Assembly (NCBI RefSeq): GCF_025377685.1
Contig: NZ_JACEHK010000013.1
Span: 55,837-119,836 of the forward strand
DNA: 64,000 nucleotides
DNA from: Anaerobacillus sp. CMMVII
GTDB taxonomy: Bacteria; Bacillota; Bacilli; Bacillales; Anaerobacillaceae
Direction of reading: 5' to 3'
A program made the translations under genes and the position numbers. This document shows, one piece after another, positions 35,921 to 45,795 of this stretch (position 1 is its first letter; every line of letters starts with the position of its first letter). The notes under the pieces were generated by a model that was not told where the DNA came from, did not search any database, and was given only the letters and a program-made list of their open reading frames with translations.

Positions 35921-36688
35921 ATGAAGATACAAGATACGATTGCAGTAGTTACTGGTGGTGCTTCTGGATTAGGAGAGGCTGTAGTTAGAAACATCGTGAA
36001 GGGTGGAGGGAAATCCGTCATTTTGGACCTAGATGTTGAAAGAGGAGAAGCTCTATCAAAAGAACTTGGGGAGCAATCCTTGTTTGTTCTAACCGATGTG
36101 GCCGATGAAACGAGTGTTCAACTTGCGTTAGAGAAGGCAATTGAAAAGTTCGGGGAGATAAATGCTGCTGTAAACTGTGCAGGAATTGGGGTAGCTAAAA
36201 AGGTTTTAAGTAAAAAAGGTGTCCATGATCTTGGTATATTTTCAAAAGTCCTTCAAGTCAACTTAGTTGGAACCTTTAATGTGATAAGACTTGCTGCTGA
36301 AAAAATGACAGCAAATGAGCCAAATGAAAATGGTGAGCGAGGAGTTATTATTAACACGGCTTCTGTTGCTGCTTTTGAAGGACAAATTGGGCAAGCTGCC
36401 TATAGTGCTTCTAAGGGCGGTGTCGTCGGTTTAACGTTGCCGATTGCACGTGAACTTGCCTCTTACGGAATTAGAGTTATGACAATTGCTCCTGGCCTAT
36501 TTGATACACCAATGTTTTCTTCGTTGCCAACTGAGGTTCGAGATGCGTTAGGAGCCATGACACCATTTCCATCACGCCTTGGAAAACCTAGTGAATATGC
36601 GCTTTTAGCCCAATCGATCATCGAGAATCCTATGCTGAATGGAGAAGTTATACGGTTGGACGGAGCTATACGCATGCAACCCAAGTAA
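35921..36688 (+). CDS. SDR, HSD10-like 3-hydroxyacyl-CoA dehydrogenase
   Basis: 255 residues from the ATG behind TAGGAGGAG. The cofactor motif is [11 protein letters not shown] follows strand 2 (favouring NAD), NCAGIG is the NNAG equivalent, and the catalytic pair is in [29 protein letters not shown] is almost diagnostic of the 17-beta-HSD type 10/3-hydroxy-2-methylbutyryl-CoA dehydrogenase group. It would oxidise the hydroxyacyl-CoA in a beta-oxidation-type pathway. The sigma-54 promoter puts it in the regulon of the adjacent activator. Confidence 0.85.
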   Translation: MKIQDTIAVVTGGASGLGEAVVRNIVKGGGKSVILDLDVERGEALSKELGEQSLFVLTDVADETSVQLALEKAIEKFGEINAAVNCAGIGVAKKVLSKKGVHDLGIFSKVLQVNLVGTFNVIRLAAEKMTANEPNENGERGVIINTASVAAFEGQIGQAAYSASKGGVVGLTLPIARELASYGIRVMTIAPGLFDTPMFSSLPTEVRDALGAMTPFPSRLGKPSEYALLAQSIIENPMLNGEVIRLDGAIRMQPK

Positions 36689-36701
36689 ATATCATTATCT
36701 T

Positions 36702-36735
36702 AAACAGAGAAGCAATCGATGCTTCTCTGTTTTTT
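36702..36735 (+). terminator. rho-independent terminator
   Basis: AAACAGAGAAGCA and TGCTTCTCTGTTT are perfectly complementary (13 bp) with a 5-base loop and a T run, directly behind the SDR stop. Confidence 0.88.
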
Positions 36736-36809
36736 GTAGGAAGAAATTTCAAAATATTCTAAAAAACAATTCCTTTTTATTGTAAAATAGAGGAAAGGGG
36801 GTAGATTAG

Positions 36810-38861
36810 GTGATTAACCTAAAAGAAATAATGACTCCGATAGACTGTACGATAAATGTAGAAACAACGATGCGTGAAGCTATTATGATAATGAAACAAA
36901 CAAAGTGGAATGTACTTCCGGTTACTGATGAAGAAGGAAAACTGAAAGGGATTTTTACTAGAAGTGAACTATACCAAATGATGCTTGAGGAAAAAAACCT
37001 AACAGCACCGATCACTGCCTACATTAAAAAAGAAGCTGTAACGATAGATTTCAATACTTCTTATGAGACTATTACAGAAAATGTTCAAAAAAGTCGTGTC
37101 GGTACTGGAGTGGTACTCGATGAAAGAAAACGTGTGATTGGGTTGTTACAAAAAACAGATATGGTAAATGCTTTGCTGCAGTCATCAAACATGCTGAAGA
37201 AGCAGCTAGAAACAATTTTAGAAAACTCACAACTAGGTGTTCTTATGACAGATGGTGAGAAGAAACTCATCTATAGCAATGATCAATTTTTAGGGATGAT
37301 CAATAAAACGAGAGAAGAGCTTCTAGGGCAGTCATTTCACGAGCTGTTTCCTCAAGTGAAAACTACTAGTAGACCATCTTTTTATGTTCCAAAAGTAACT
37401 GTCGGTAAAGAACAAACGATGCTAAGGGTTTCTTATTACCGTACAGTTGGTGGGACAGAAGGAATTATCGCTATGTTCCAAGGAGTTACTGAATTAGAAC
37501 ATATGGCCCAAGAATTGCAGACGGTTAAGAATTTAAAACAAACGTTGGATACTGCGATTGATCACGCGTATGATGGCATTTTAATGATTGATCAGAATCG
37601 GAAAGTGACAATGGTTAGCCAACTACTATTGGATTTATTTGACTTAAAAAAAGCTCAAGTTTTACATAAATCGATTGAACACATTTTACCGCAATTACAT
37701 TTAGAAACGGTCTTTGAAACAGGTGAGGCTGAGTTAAGTGATTTTATGGAGATTAATGGAATTAAATATATTATTAATCGAATACCTATCAAACAGGACC
37801 AAGAGGTGATCGGAGCTCTAGGCAAAGTTACGTTTCGTCAATTAAATCAAGTAAGTGAATTGTATAAAAAGCTAGAAAAAGCAGAAAAGAAGGCGGCTTA
37901 TTTTGAAAAGCAACTGCAGCAATCGAAAACCTCGCGTTTTAGTTGGGAACAAATTATAAGTCGAGACCCATACGTAGATAAATTGAAAAGGAGTGCAGCA
38001 AAAGCTGCCAAAGGACGTTCAACAATCTTAATTCGTGGCGAAAGTGGAACTGGAAAAGAACTGTTTGCTCATGCAATCCATAGTAGTAGTGCTCGAAACG
38101 ATGGCAATTTCGTTGTCGTTAACTGTGCAGCGATACCTGAACATCTGCTTGAATCGGAATTTTTTGGCTATGAAGATGGAGCCTTTACAGGAGCAAGACA
38201 AAAAGGCAAAATTGGTAAATTCGATCTCGCCCATGGTGGCACACTTTTTTTAGACGAGATTGGAGACATGTCCTTAACTCTTCAGGCGAAATTACTTAGA
38301 GTCCTTCAAGAACGTGAATTTTATCGTGTCGGCGGTACAGAGCGAGTGCAAGTTGATGTTCGGATCATTGCGGCTACAAACCGTCATCTAGAAACAATGG
38401 TTGAAAGCGGCGATTTCCGGGAGGATTTGTATTATCGATTAAATGTGATTACGCTTCAAATACCACCTTTACGTGAGCGAAAGCATGATATTCAGCTATT
38501 AATTGAAGTTTTAATGGAAAACTTAAACCGTATTTTAGGCACGAGTATTATTGGTATACAAGACCAAGTGAAAATAGCATTGGAGAATTATGATTGGCCT
38601 GGCAATGTCCGAGAATTAAGAAATGTGCTAGAAAGAGCGATGACATTTGCAGAACATGGAAAAATTCAAATTGAGGATTTACCTGAATACATCGTTGAAA
38701 AAACACGTAAGAGTTCAACAGTTAAAATGGCAGAGTCTGCAGAACGATCAGCGATAGACAAAGCTTTATATGCAGCAAATGGGAATAAAACGAAGGCAGC
38801 AGAATTATTAGGAATTAGTCGATCAGGTCTTTATGAAAAACTAAAAAAATTCCAACTTTAA
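36810..38861 (+). CDS. sigma-54-dependent transcriptional activator (CBS-PAS-AAA+-Fis)
   Basis: 683 residues; the GTG start follows AAAGGGGG. Two CBS motifs (about 1-115), a PAS domain (about 125-230), a second PAS-like region (about 245-345) and a short coiled linker precede the AAA+ domain. It has Walker A GESGTGKE near 409, the sigma-54 contact loop GAFTGA near 457, and Walker B TLFLDEIGD. A Fis-type helix-turn-helix ends the protein (NKTKAAELLGISRSGLYEKL). It is very probably the activator of the two sigma-54 promoters in the cluster. The CBS and PAS domains suggest a nucleotide or acyl-CoA-type signal. Confidence 0.92.
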   Translation: MINLKEIMTPIDCTINVETTMREAIMIMKQTKWNVLPVTDEEGKLKGIFTRSELYQMMLEEKNLTAPITAYIKKEAVTIDFNTSYETITENVQKSRVGTGVVLDERKRVIGLLQKTDMVNALLQSSNMLKKQLETILENSQLGVLMTDGEKKLIYSNDQFLGMINKTREELLGQSFHELFPQVKTTSRPSFYVPKVTVGKEQTMLRVSYYRTVGGTEGIIAMFQGVTELEHMAQELQTVKNLKQTLDTAIDHAYDGILMIDQNRKVTMVSQLLLDLFDLKKAQVLHKSIEHILPQLHLETVFETGEAELSDFMEINGIKYIINRIPIKQDQEVIGALGKVTFRQLNQVSELYKKLEKAEKKAAYFEKQLQQSKTSRFSWEQIISRDPYVDKLKRSAAKAAKGRSTILIRGESGTGKELFAHAIHSSSARNDGNFVVVNCAAIPEHLLESEFFGYEDGAFTGARQKGKIGKFDLAHGGTLFLDEIGDMSLTLQAKLLRVLQEREFYRVGGTERVQVDVRIIAATNRHLETMVESGDFREDLYYRLNVITLQIPPLRERKHDIQLLIEVLMENLNRILGTSIIGIQDQVKIALENYDWPGNVRELRNVLERAMTFAEHGKIQIEDLPEYIVEKTRKSSTVKMAESAERSAIDKALYAANGNKTKAAELLGISRSGLYEKLKKFQL

Positions 38862-38866
38862 AAAGG

Positions 38867-38892
38867 GAAGTGTCTATTTTTTGGACACTTTC
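38867..38892. promoter_or_regulatory. palindrome behind the activator gene: UAS candidate and/or terminator
   Basis: GAAGTGTC and GACACTTTC enclose TATTTTTTG. The inner 17 bases (38871-38887, TGTCTATTTTTTGGACA) agree with the site upstream of the first sigma-54 promoter. It lies about 335 bases before the second promoter. As a hairpin lacking a strong T run it may also end the activator transcript. Confidence 0.45.
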
Positions 38893-39220
38893 TTACATGT
38901 TGCCTACCTATTATGCAAGGTGTTTTGCTGATCAATTTCGAAGCATCTTTACTAAAGGCTCTTTTTGTAAACATTGCTCCTGCGGTTACTCGTCGCACAA
39001 AAAAACTTGTTGCTTTTTACTAAAATAAAATACCTTAGGCTGAAGATAAGATATCACTCAATAAATTAATAAGAAAAGAGCAATCTTTACTAAATTAGTG
39101 GTGAATTCTTAGTATTTTGTGTAAAAATCCGGCATTTGTGATTTTTACGAAAGCAACAAACTGTGCGAAACCAGCCTTATTAAAAAGCAATTCTATATAA
39201 ATTTCGCATCACAAATCTTT
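38893..39220. other. 328-bp leader region of the acyl-CoA operon
   Basis: No gene. A 9-bp perfect hairpin GTAAAAATC/GATTTTTAC lies at 39121-39148. An imperfect long-range inverted repeat links 38992-39015 (TCGCACA, TTGTTGCTTT) with 39149-39168 (AAAGCAACAA, TGTGCGA). Such symmetry between a UAS and a sigma-54 promoter could help DNA looping, but this is inference. Confidence 0.35.
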
Positions 39221-39236
39221 TGGCACGGTACTTGCA
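39221..39236 (+). promoter_or_regulatory. sigma-54 (-24/-12) promoter
   Basis: TGGCACGGTACTTGCA fits TGGCAC-N5-TTGCW perfectly. It is about 34 bases upstream of the acyl-CoA dehydrogenase start. Confidence 0.88.
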
Positions 39237-39269
39237 TCTAAAAAAATAGGCGAGAAGGAGGTAGTAAAA

Positions 39270-40415
39270 ATGAATCATCCCTATTTAAATGAAGACCATG
39301 ACATATATCGTAAGGCATTACGTAAATTTTTAGAGAAGGAGGCCCTCCCTTATTTTGAAAAATGGGAGGAAGATCGAATCATTCCTAGATCGTTTTGGGA
39401 GAAGATGGGGAAACAAGGCTTTCTTTGTCCAAATGTTGAGGAAAAGTACGGTGGTTCTGAGGTGGACTGGGGCTTTTCTGTCGTTATAAACGAAGAACTT
39501 GAGCGAGTCGGAACGAGTTTAGTAGGAATTGGACTTCATAATGATATTTGTGTTCCCTATATTACTTCTTACGGAACAGTGGAGCAAAAACAACGCTGGC
39601 TACCAAAATGTGTGACAGGTGAAACGATAACGGCGATTGCGATGACCGAACCCGGCGCAGGCTCTGACCTTGCGAATCTTAAAACTACAGCGGTTTTAGA
39701 TGGAGATCATTATGTACTAAACGGGCAAAAAACCTTTATTACGAATGGAATTCATTCAGACTTAGTGATCGTTGCCTGTAAAACCGATGTGAAAGTAGTA
39801 CCAAAGCACAAAGGGATTAGCTTGCTTGTTGTTGAACGTGGGACAACAGGTTTTACTCGGGGGAAAAAGTTAAATAAAATCGGTCTGCACAGTCAAGACA
39901 CAGCTGAATTAATCTTTGAGGATTGTCTTGTCCCAAAAGAAAATTTATTAGGCCAAGAAGGAAAAGGCTTTTTATATTTAATGGATAAGCTCCAGCAAGA
40001 GCGTTTAGTTGTAGCGATTGCTGCCCAAGTGGCTGCAGAAGACATGCTTGAAATGACGCTGGATTATGTAAAAACAAGAGAGGCTTTTGGAAAACCAATA
40101 TCCAAGTTTCAACATATCCAATTTAAACTAGCGGAGATGGCTACAGATATTGAAATGGGAAGAACATTTATTGATCAACTAATCGCAAAACATATGGCAG
40201 GCCAAGAAGTGGTTACTCAAGTATCAATGGCCAAATGGAAGCTTACAGAAATGGCAAAGCAAGTGGCTTCTGATTGCATGCAACTCTATGGTGGCTATGG
40301 TTATATGGAAGAATACAAGATTGCAAGACGTTTTCGAGATACACCAGTATCGGCGATTTATGCAGGTACCAACGAAATCATGAAAGTTATCATTGCAAAA
40401 AATATGGGCTTATAG
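39270..40415 (+). CDS. acyl-CoA dehydrogenase, long-chain (LCAD) type
   Basis: 381 residues; AGAAGGAGG precedes the ATG. IAMTEPGAGSDLANLKT is the flavin/substrate signature, DKLQQERLVVAIAAQ carries the glutamate used as catalytic base in LCAD and isovaleryl-CoA dehydrogenase, and IYAGTNEIMK has alanine where MCAD-type enzymes have it. RRFRDTPVSAIYAGT is the C-terminal signature. FAD oxidises acyl-CoA to enoyl-CoA with electrons to ETF. It is the first gene of a four-gene operon under a sigma-54 promoter. Confidence 0.93.
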   Translation: MNHPYLNEDHDIYRKALRKFLEKEALPYFEKWEEDRIIPRSFWEKMGKQGFLCPNVEEKYGGSEVDWGFSVVINEELERVGTSLVGIGLHNDICVPYITSYGTVEQKQRWLPKCVTGETITAIAMTEPGAGSDLANLKTTAVLDGDHYVLNGQKTFITNGIHSDLVIVACKTDVKVVPKHKGISLLVVERGTTGFTRGKKLNKIGLHSQDTAELIFEDCLVPKENLLGQEGKGFLYLMDKLQQERLVVAIAAQVAAEDMLEMTLDYVKTREAFGKPISKFQHIQFKLAEMATDIEMGRTFIDQLIAKHMAGQEVVTQVSMAKWKLTEMAKQVASDCMQLYGGYGYMEEYKIARRFRDTPVSAIYAGTNEIMKVIIAKNMGL

Positions 40416-40532
40416 CCTGTAAAACTTAATGAATTTCATAATTCACTATTTTCGTAACTACATTTAGATTGATATAGCTTGGTTAAGGGAATTGTGAAAT
40501 TCACTCAAATAAATGAAGAAGGTGATTTTTAA

Positions 40533-41681
40533 ATGAGAGAAGCTGTCATAGTTGAAGCGGTCAGGACCCCAATGGGGAAACGAAAAGGTTTGCTGCAACA
40601 TATTCGTCCAGATGATTTAGCAGCAATTGTTTTAAAAGAGGTGGTCAATCGCGCAAATATATCAGCAGATTTAGTAGAGGATGTAATCATGGGGTGTGTT
40701 ACGCAATCTGGTGAGCAGGCAGGGGATATTGCTAGAGTCGCAGCGCTTATTGCTGGTTTTCCAGATACTGTTCCAGGGACAACGATCGATCGTCAATGCG
40801 GATCAAGTCAGCAAGCAATCCATTTTGCTGCGCAAGCAATTTTAAGTGGTGATATGGATATTGTTATTGCCGGTGGTGTTGAAAGTATGTCCCGGGTTCA
40901 AATGGGTTCAAATTATCAAGGTGCATCACTAAGTGAGAACTTAACGAAACAATATGAGATCATTCACCAAGGCTTATCAGCCGAACGAATTGTAGATAAA
41001 TGGGAGATGAGCCGTGAAGAGCTTGATCAATTTTCGTTAGAGAGCCATTTGAAAGCGGTTCAAGCACAAAAAGAGGGAAGATTTAAAAGAGAAATAGTCA
41101 AAGTTGAAGTAACCTTACCTGATGGCTCTGTAGTAACCGTTCATGATGATGAAGGGCCAAGACCAGATACGACTATTGAAAAGTTGAGTAGTTTAAATCC
41201 GGTATTTAAGAAGGATGGTAGTATTCACGCCGGGAACTCAAGCCAAATTAGTGATGGGGCCGGGGCCGTGTTAATCATGTCGAGAGAACGTGCCGAACAA
41301 CTTGGATTGAAACCGAAGTTTAAGATTTTGACAAGAGTGGTCGTTGGTTCAGATCCAACACTTATGCTAACCGCCCCAATTCCGGCGACGGTAAAAGCAT
41401 TAGAAAAGTCAGGATTAGCCATTGACGAGATTGATATTTTCGAAGTCAACGAAGCGTTCTCTTCAGTTCCGCTCGCTTGGTTAAAGGAGACAGGTGCCGA
41501 TGCCAGCAAGTTAAATCCCAATGGTGGAGCAATCGCATTAGGACATCCTCTTGGTGCAAGTGGTGTTCGGTTAATGATTACGATGATGCATGAACTAGAA
41601 CGAACAGGTGGGCGTTATGGTCTTCAAACCATGTGTGAAGGTCATGGAATGGCTAATGCCACAATTATTGAGCGTCTATAA
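40533..41681 (+). CDS. acetyl-CoA C-acyltransferase (thiolase)
   Basis: 382 residues. The nucleophile cysteine is in TIDRQCGSSQQAIHF, the second half has NEAFSSVPLAW, NPNGGAIALGHPLGASG with the catalytic histidine, and MCEGHGMANA with the second cysteine. It cleaves 3-ketoacyl-CoA. It follows the dehydrogenase after about 117 bases with its own ribosome binding site (AAGGTG). In contrast to the thiolase-like gene at 10.9 kb all catalytic residues are present. Confidence 0.94.
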   Translation: MREAVIVEAVRTPMGKRKGLLQHIRPDDLAAIVLKEVVNRANISADLVEDVIMGCVTQSGEQAGDIARVAALIAGFPDTVPGTTIDRQCGSSQQAIHFAAQAILSGDMDIVIAGGVESMSRVQMGSNYQGASLSENLTKQYEIIHQGLSAERIVDKWEMSREELDQFSLESHLKAVQAQKEGRFKREIVKVEVTLPDGSVVTVHDDEGPRPDTTIEKLSSLNPVFKKDGSIHAGNSSQISDGAGAVLIMSRERAEQLGLKPKFKILTRVVVGSDPTLMLTAPIPATVKALEKSGLAIDEIDIFEVNEAFSSVPLAWLKETGADASKLNPNGGAIALGHPLGASGVRLMITMMHELERTGGRYGLQTMCEGHGMANATIIERL

Positions 41682-41775
41682 AAAGTGATTTGGGGTGATC
41701 GTATGGAATCACCCTAAAGTTACAAAACTGAAAATTCAGTTTTATGATAACTATTAGAAGAAAGGAACATAGAAC

Positions 41776-42897
41776 ATGCTGAAAGGGATACGAATCATTG
41801 ACTTTTCTCTTTACCTTCCAGGCCCATATGCAACCCTTCGTTTAGCAGATTTAGGAGCAGAGGTCATAAAGGTAGAACCTCCTGAAGGTGATCCTGCTCG
41901 TTTGTTAGGTGATAAAAAGAATGGAACTGGACTTGTTTTTTTGGCGAATAATCGCAATAAAAAAAGCATTACTTTAAACCTAAAAGATGAGAAAGATCAA
42001 AAACTAGCATTGGATTTAATAAAAGAATCAGATGTTGTGATTGAAAGTTTTCGTCCTGGAGTTGCAGAAAAGCTGGGAATATCCTATGAACAGCTTAAGA
42101 AAGTTCAACCGCAACTCATATATTGTTCAATATCAGGTTACGGTCAATCTGGAAGCATGAGTACACTTGGGAGTCATGATTTAAACTATATGTCACTTAG
42201 CGGAGCCCTTGCTCAACTAAAATCTGAAACTGGCGTACCTGTTCAGCCAACGAATACGTTTGCGGATCTAATTGCAGGAATCGCCGCAAATGAAGCGATT
42301 TTAAGCGCACTCATAGGTCTCGAACGTACAGGTGAAGGGTGTCATATTGATCTCGCTATCACTGATGTTATGGCTACATTGATGACAAACCACCTTTTAG
42401 TAGAACAAGAAAAGGGGAAGCAAGATGGGATTGCACCTCTTGGCGGAGAAACTATTTCATATAAGATTTATGAAACAAAAGCTAAACGTTTTGTGAGTCT
42501 AGCTGCTCTTGAAAAAAAGTTTTGGATAAATTTCTGTCTCGGTCTAGGTAGGGATGATTGGATCGATGCTCATCTCTCACTTGCTTCTGAAAAACATCCA
42601 ATTTTTCAAGAATTGAAACAGCTATTTTTAACAAAAAGCTTAGAGGAATGGACACAATTTGGCTTAACTGTAGATTGCTGCTTAACGCCAATTTTGGAAA
42701 CCGGAGAGCTTTCTAAATTCGAGTATTTTAACGAACGTGGCAGAATTGTTGATACAGACTGGGGGATAAGACAAATTTTAACACAGCCGCAAACCGTTAT
42801 TGAGGATTCAACACCACCACCAGAAAAAGGTGAACATAGGGAAGAAATAGTTAATCTACTAAACTCATCTAAAGTTTTGAAAGGGGAAATGAAGTGA
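41776..42897 (+). CDS. CaiB/BaiF-type CoA-transferase (family III)
   Basis: 373 residues. GIRIIDFSLYLPGPYATLRLADLGAEVIKVE is the N-terminal family block in several pieces, and the aspartate of HDLNYMSLSG is the catalytic residue that forms the acyl-anhydride. The family includes CoA transferases and alpha-methylacyl-CoA racemase. The latter would suit an HSD10-like enzyme and an LCAD-type dehydrogenase working on 2-methyl branched acids; that is inference. Confidence 0.9.
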   Translation: MLKGIRIIDFSLYLPGPYATLRLADLGAEVIKVEPPEGDPARLLGDKKNGTGLVFLANNRNKKSITLNLKDEKDQKLALDLIKESDVVIESFRPGVAEKLGISYEQLKKVQPQLIYCSISGYGQSGSMSTLGSHDLNYMSLSGALAQLKSETGVPVQPTNTFADLIAGIAANEAILSALIGLERTGEGCHIDLAITDVMATLMTNHLLVEQEKGKQDGIAPLGGETISYKIYETKAKRFVSLAALEKKFWINFCLGLGRDDWIDAHLSLASEKHPIFQELKQLFLTKSLEEWTQFGLTVDCCLTPILETGELSKFEYFNERGRIVDTDWGIRQILTQPQTVIEDSTPPPEKGEHREEIVNLLNSSKVLKGEMK

Positions 42898-44507
42898 TGA
42901 TGAACGTTCCATTAACCGTAGGAGCTATGTTAGAGCGGGCAGAAAAATATTTTCCTAAAAAAGAGGTGATTTCAAGGACTTCCTCTCGTATCTCACGTTT
43001 TACGTATAAAGAAATTGGTCAACGAACACGTCGGCTTGCGAGTGCGTTAGAAACATTAGGTATTGCACAAGGTGACCGAGTGGGTACGTTGGCATGGAAC
43101 CATCATCGGCATTTAGAAGTCTATTTTGCCGCACCTGGGATGGGAGCAGTGTTACACACGATTAATATTCGCCTATCTCCAGAACATATCACCTATATTA
43201 TTAATCACGCAGAAGATAAAGTTCTTTTAATCGATGAGGATTTAATGCCTCTTATTGAACGAATTAAAGACCAATTGACGACCGTAAAGGCATTTATCAT
43301 CATGACCGATAAGGATGAGTTACCAAATACAAATTTAACACCTGTCTACTCATACGAAGATTTGTTGAAAAAAGCAGACCCAGGTTACGAATTCGCTAGT
43401 GACATTGACGAAAATTCAGCAGCTGGAATGTGTTATACATCTGCAACTACAGGGAGTCCTAAAGGTGTCGTCTATTCCCACCGTGGCATTGTCTTACATA
43501 GCTATGCAATGGCGCTTGCTGATACGGCAGCACTTTCAGAAACTGATCGCTGTATGCCAGTAGTTCCAATGTTTCATGCGAATGCTTGGGGCTTACCGTT
43601 TGCAGCCACTTGGTTAGGGACGACACAAATTCTCCCGGGTCCGCAGTTTACACCAAAATTGCTTGCGCAGCTGATTGAAACAGAAAAAGTGACTATCACT
43701 GCAGGGGTGCCAACGATTTGGCTGGGGCTATTAAATGAATTAGAAAGTGGAAACTATGATACAAGTAGTGTTCGTGCAGTTTTATGTGGCGGTTCGGCAG
43801 CACCTCTTGGAATGATCCGCGCGTATGAGACAAAATATAACATGCCGTTTCTTCATGCTTATGGTATGACCGAAACAAGTCCACTTGTAACGCTCTCGAG
43901 ATTAAAGAGTTATCAAACTGATCTACCTGAAGAGGAAAAACTACATGTTCGAGCGAAACAAGGTTTACTCGTACCAGGTCTTGAGATGAAAGTCGTCGGT
44001 GCAAATGGCGAGGTAGCTTGGGACGGAGAAGAAATGGGAGAATTACTTATTCGCGGCCCTTGGATTGCCGACAGTTATTATAATGATGATCGATCTGAAG
44101 AAGCGTTTAAAGATGGATGGCTTCATACTGGTGATGTTGTTAACGTTGATGAAGAAGGGGTTATCAAAATTGTTGACCGCACGAAGGATCTAATAAAAAG
44201 TGGTGGCGAATGGATTTCTTCCGTTGATTTAGAGAATGCTTTGATGGCACATGAAGCTGTATTTGAAGCGAGTGTCGTCGCAATTCCCCACCAAGAATGG
44301 CAAGAACGACCAATTGCCTGTGTTGTTCTAAAGGAAGGTTATCAGAATACAACCAAAGAAGATTTGCTGGAATTTTTAAAGCCTCAATTTGCAAAATGGT
44401 GGTTACCTGATGACATTGTCTTTTTGGAGGAAATCCCTAAAACATCAGTAGGAAAGTTTTTGAAACGGGCGTTAAGAGATAAAGTAAAAAATCATTTAGT
44501 CAAGTAG
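42897..44507 (+). CDS. long-chain fatty-acid--CoA ligase (AMP-binding)
   Basis: About 536 residues. The ATG at 42897 overlaps the preceding stop; a GTG at 42894 and an ATG at 42900 are alternatives, all behind AAAGGGG. The AMP-binding signature is YTSATTGSPKGVVYSHRG, then YGMTETSPLV, HTGDVVNVDEEG, DRTKDLIKSGGEWIS and the lysine in KTSVGKFLKR. It activates a fatty or aromatic acid to its CoA ester and so feeds the pathway of the operon. A terminator follows. Confidence 0.93.
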   Translation: MMNVPLTVGAMLERAEKYFPKKEVISRTSSRISRFTYKEIGQRTRRLASALETLGIAQGDRVGTLAWNHHRHLEVYFAAPGMGAVLHTINIRLSPEHITYIINHAEDKVLLIDEDLMPLIERIKDQLTTVKAFIIMTDKDELPNTNLTPVYSYEDLLKKADPGYEFASDIDENSAAGMCYTSATTGSPKGVVYSHRGIVLHSYAMALADTAALSETDRCMPVVPMFHANAWGLPFAATWLGTTQILPGPQFTPKLLAQLIETEKVTITAGVPTIWLGLLNELESGNYDTSSVRAVLCGGSAAPLGMIRAYETKYNMPFLHAYGMTETSPLVTLSRLKSYQTDLPEEEKLHVRAKQGLLVPGLEMKVVGANGEVAWDGEEMGELLIRGPWIADSYYNDDRSEEAFKDGWLHTGDVVNVDEEGVIKIVDRTKDLIKSGGEWISSVDLENALMAHEAVFEASVVAIPHQEWQERPIACVVLKEGYQNTTKEDLLEFLKPQFAKWWLPDDIVFLEEIPKTSVGKFLKRALRDKVKNHLVK

Positions 44508-44513
44508 GAGGAG

Positions 44514-44545
44514 TAACCGAACGTAGTGGAGCGTTCGGTTATTTT
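44514..44545 (+). terminator. rho-independent terminator of the acyl-CoA operon
   Basis: TAACCGAACG and CGTTCGGTTA (10 bp, perfect) with an 8-base loop, followed by TTTTG. Confidence 0.85.
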
Positions 44546-44856
44546 GTATTGTGTTTCCATATACACCTTCAATTGATGGGTGCTAGGGTTCAATAATTTT
44601 TTGACTCAAGGAAGGATACATGGTGGGCGAGGTCAAATGACTTTTTTAGAGATAAAAAAATGAGTTCGCTTTTAATCTATGGGCGCCTTTTGCTTATTTT
44701 ATAGATTGATTTAGATAGAATTAGAGTCCAGCAAACAATTTTTTTATAGGGTTATTCTGGCTTATGTTACAATAAGTGGAGACTGGTTGGACACTAGAAG
44801 ATTACTAGAATTAGCTGTTCAGACATCGGGAAGAAAAACAATAAGGTGGTAGAGTA
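44546..44856. other. intergenic, no feature seen except the promoter region
   Basis: About 310 bases of AT-rich sequence with no open frame and no palindromic repeat. The last bases hold a ribosome binding site (AAGGTGG) for the next gene. Confidence 0.3.
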
Positions 44857-45795
44857 ATGACATCTATTTTTGCTTTTGTAGAAAAATTTTCAAAGGAATT
44901 GGCTGAACTGGCTTATCGAATTGAAGAGCAATTATACGATCAACCTCAAGCTGCATTAATGCAGGGTCGTTTATTTAGTGAAGAGCTTGTGAAGCTGATT
45001 AGTAATGAAGAGGGAATTGAAGAAGTTTTTGGGCTTAAGCACGCGGAAAGAATACATAAGTTATACCGTCAAAATGCAATTGAAGAAGACCTATATATGA
45101 AATTAGAATTGGTTAGGAAGAAAGGAAATAAAGCAGTCCATGATCTCAAGGAAGCGGAAATTATCGATGTACTGCAGGTCCACCAGTACTTGTATGAGCT
45201 AAGTGTTTGGTATATGCAAGTGTATGTCAGCTACGATTTTGAAGCACCTAAATATGAGTTACCTCTAAAGAAGACTGTAGAAAACACCGATCTGGACACC
45301 TTAATTAAACCATATTTAGAACAGGCGTATCAAAAAATTGATGAGATGTGGAATGAGGTTAACCAACAACTTCAAGCGTTAAGAGCCGAAAAAGAGCTTG
45401 CAGAACCTTCAATAAAGACGAATAAAGTGCCAACGATAAAAGGGACTTTAGTGATCAAAGAGAAAGACATGTTATATAAAACGTTTTATAAAAATAATTT
45501 TATTTTAACAAACGAAACAACGAAGGCTGCAGAATTTGAGCATGGTAGTAATAAAGAAGTTGTTTACTTACTACCTAATAAAAAAATAAGTATCGTACTA
45601 AACCCAGAAACAATTGCAGAAGACCTTAAAACTAGTGAACGCGTTAGCCACAGTACGGCACTAAGAAGATTCCCTAAGCAAATAAGGAATGGAAAAACGC
45701 CGATTAGCTATGGTTATTCGTTTAAATTTAAAACGAAAATTGAATTAGATCAATTTTTACAAAGTTTTGGAGGTGCCCTTGATGAACTCAATTAA
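44857..45795 (+). CDS. DUF4145-like protein
   Basis: 312 residues. The first about 130 residues (AYRIEEQLYDQPQAALMQGR, then RKKGNKAVHDLKEAE) match the DUF4145 pattern also found at the N-terminus of type I restriction HsdR proteins. The rest, beginning with a glutamine-rich helical stretch and a beta-rich region IKGTLVIKEKDMLY, is unknown. No catalytic motif is seen. Its end overlaps the FAH gene start by 14 bases. Confidence 0.6.
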   Translation: MTSIFAFVEKFSKELAELAYRIEEQLYDQPQAALMQGRLFSEELVKLISNEEGIEEVFGLKHAERIHKLYRQNAIEEDLYMKLELVRKKGNKAVHDLKEAEIIDVLQVHQYLYELSVWYMQVYVSYDFEAPKYELPLKKTVENTDLDTLIKPYLEQAYQKIDEMWNEVNQQLQALRAEKELAEPSIKTNKVPTIKGTLVIKEKDMLYKTFYKNNFILTNETTKAAEFEHGSNKEVVYLLPNKKISIVLNPETIAEDLKTSERVSHSTALRRFPKQIRNGKTPISYGYSFKFKTKIELDQFLQSFGGALDELN

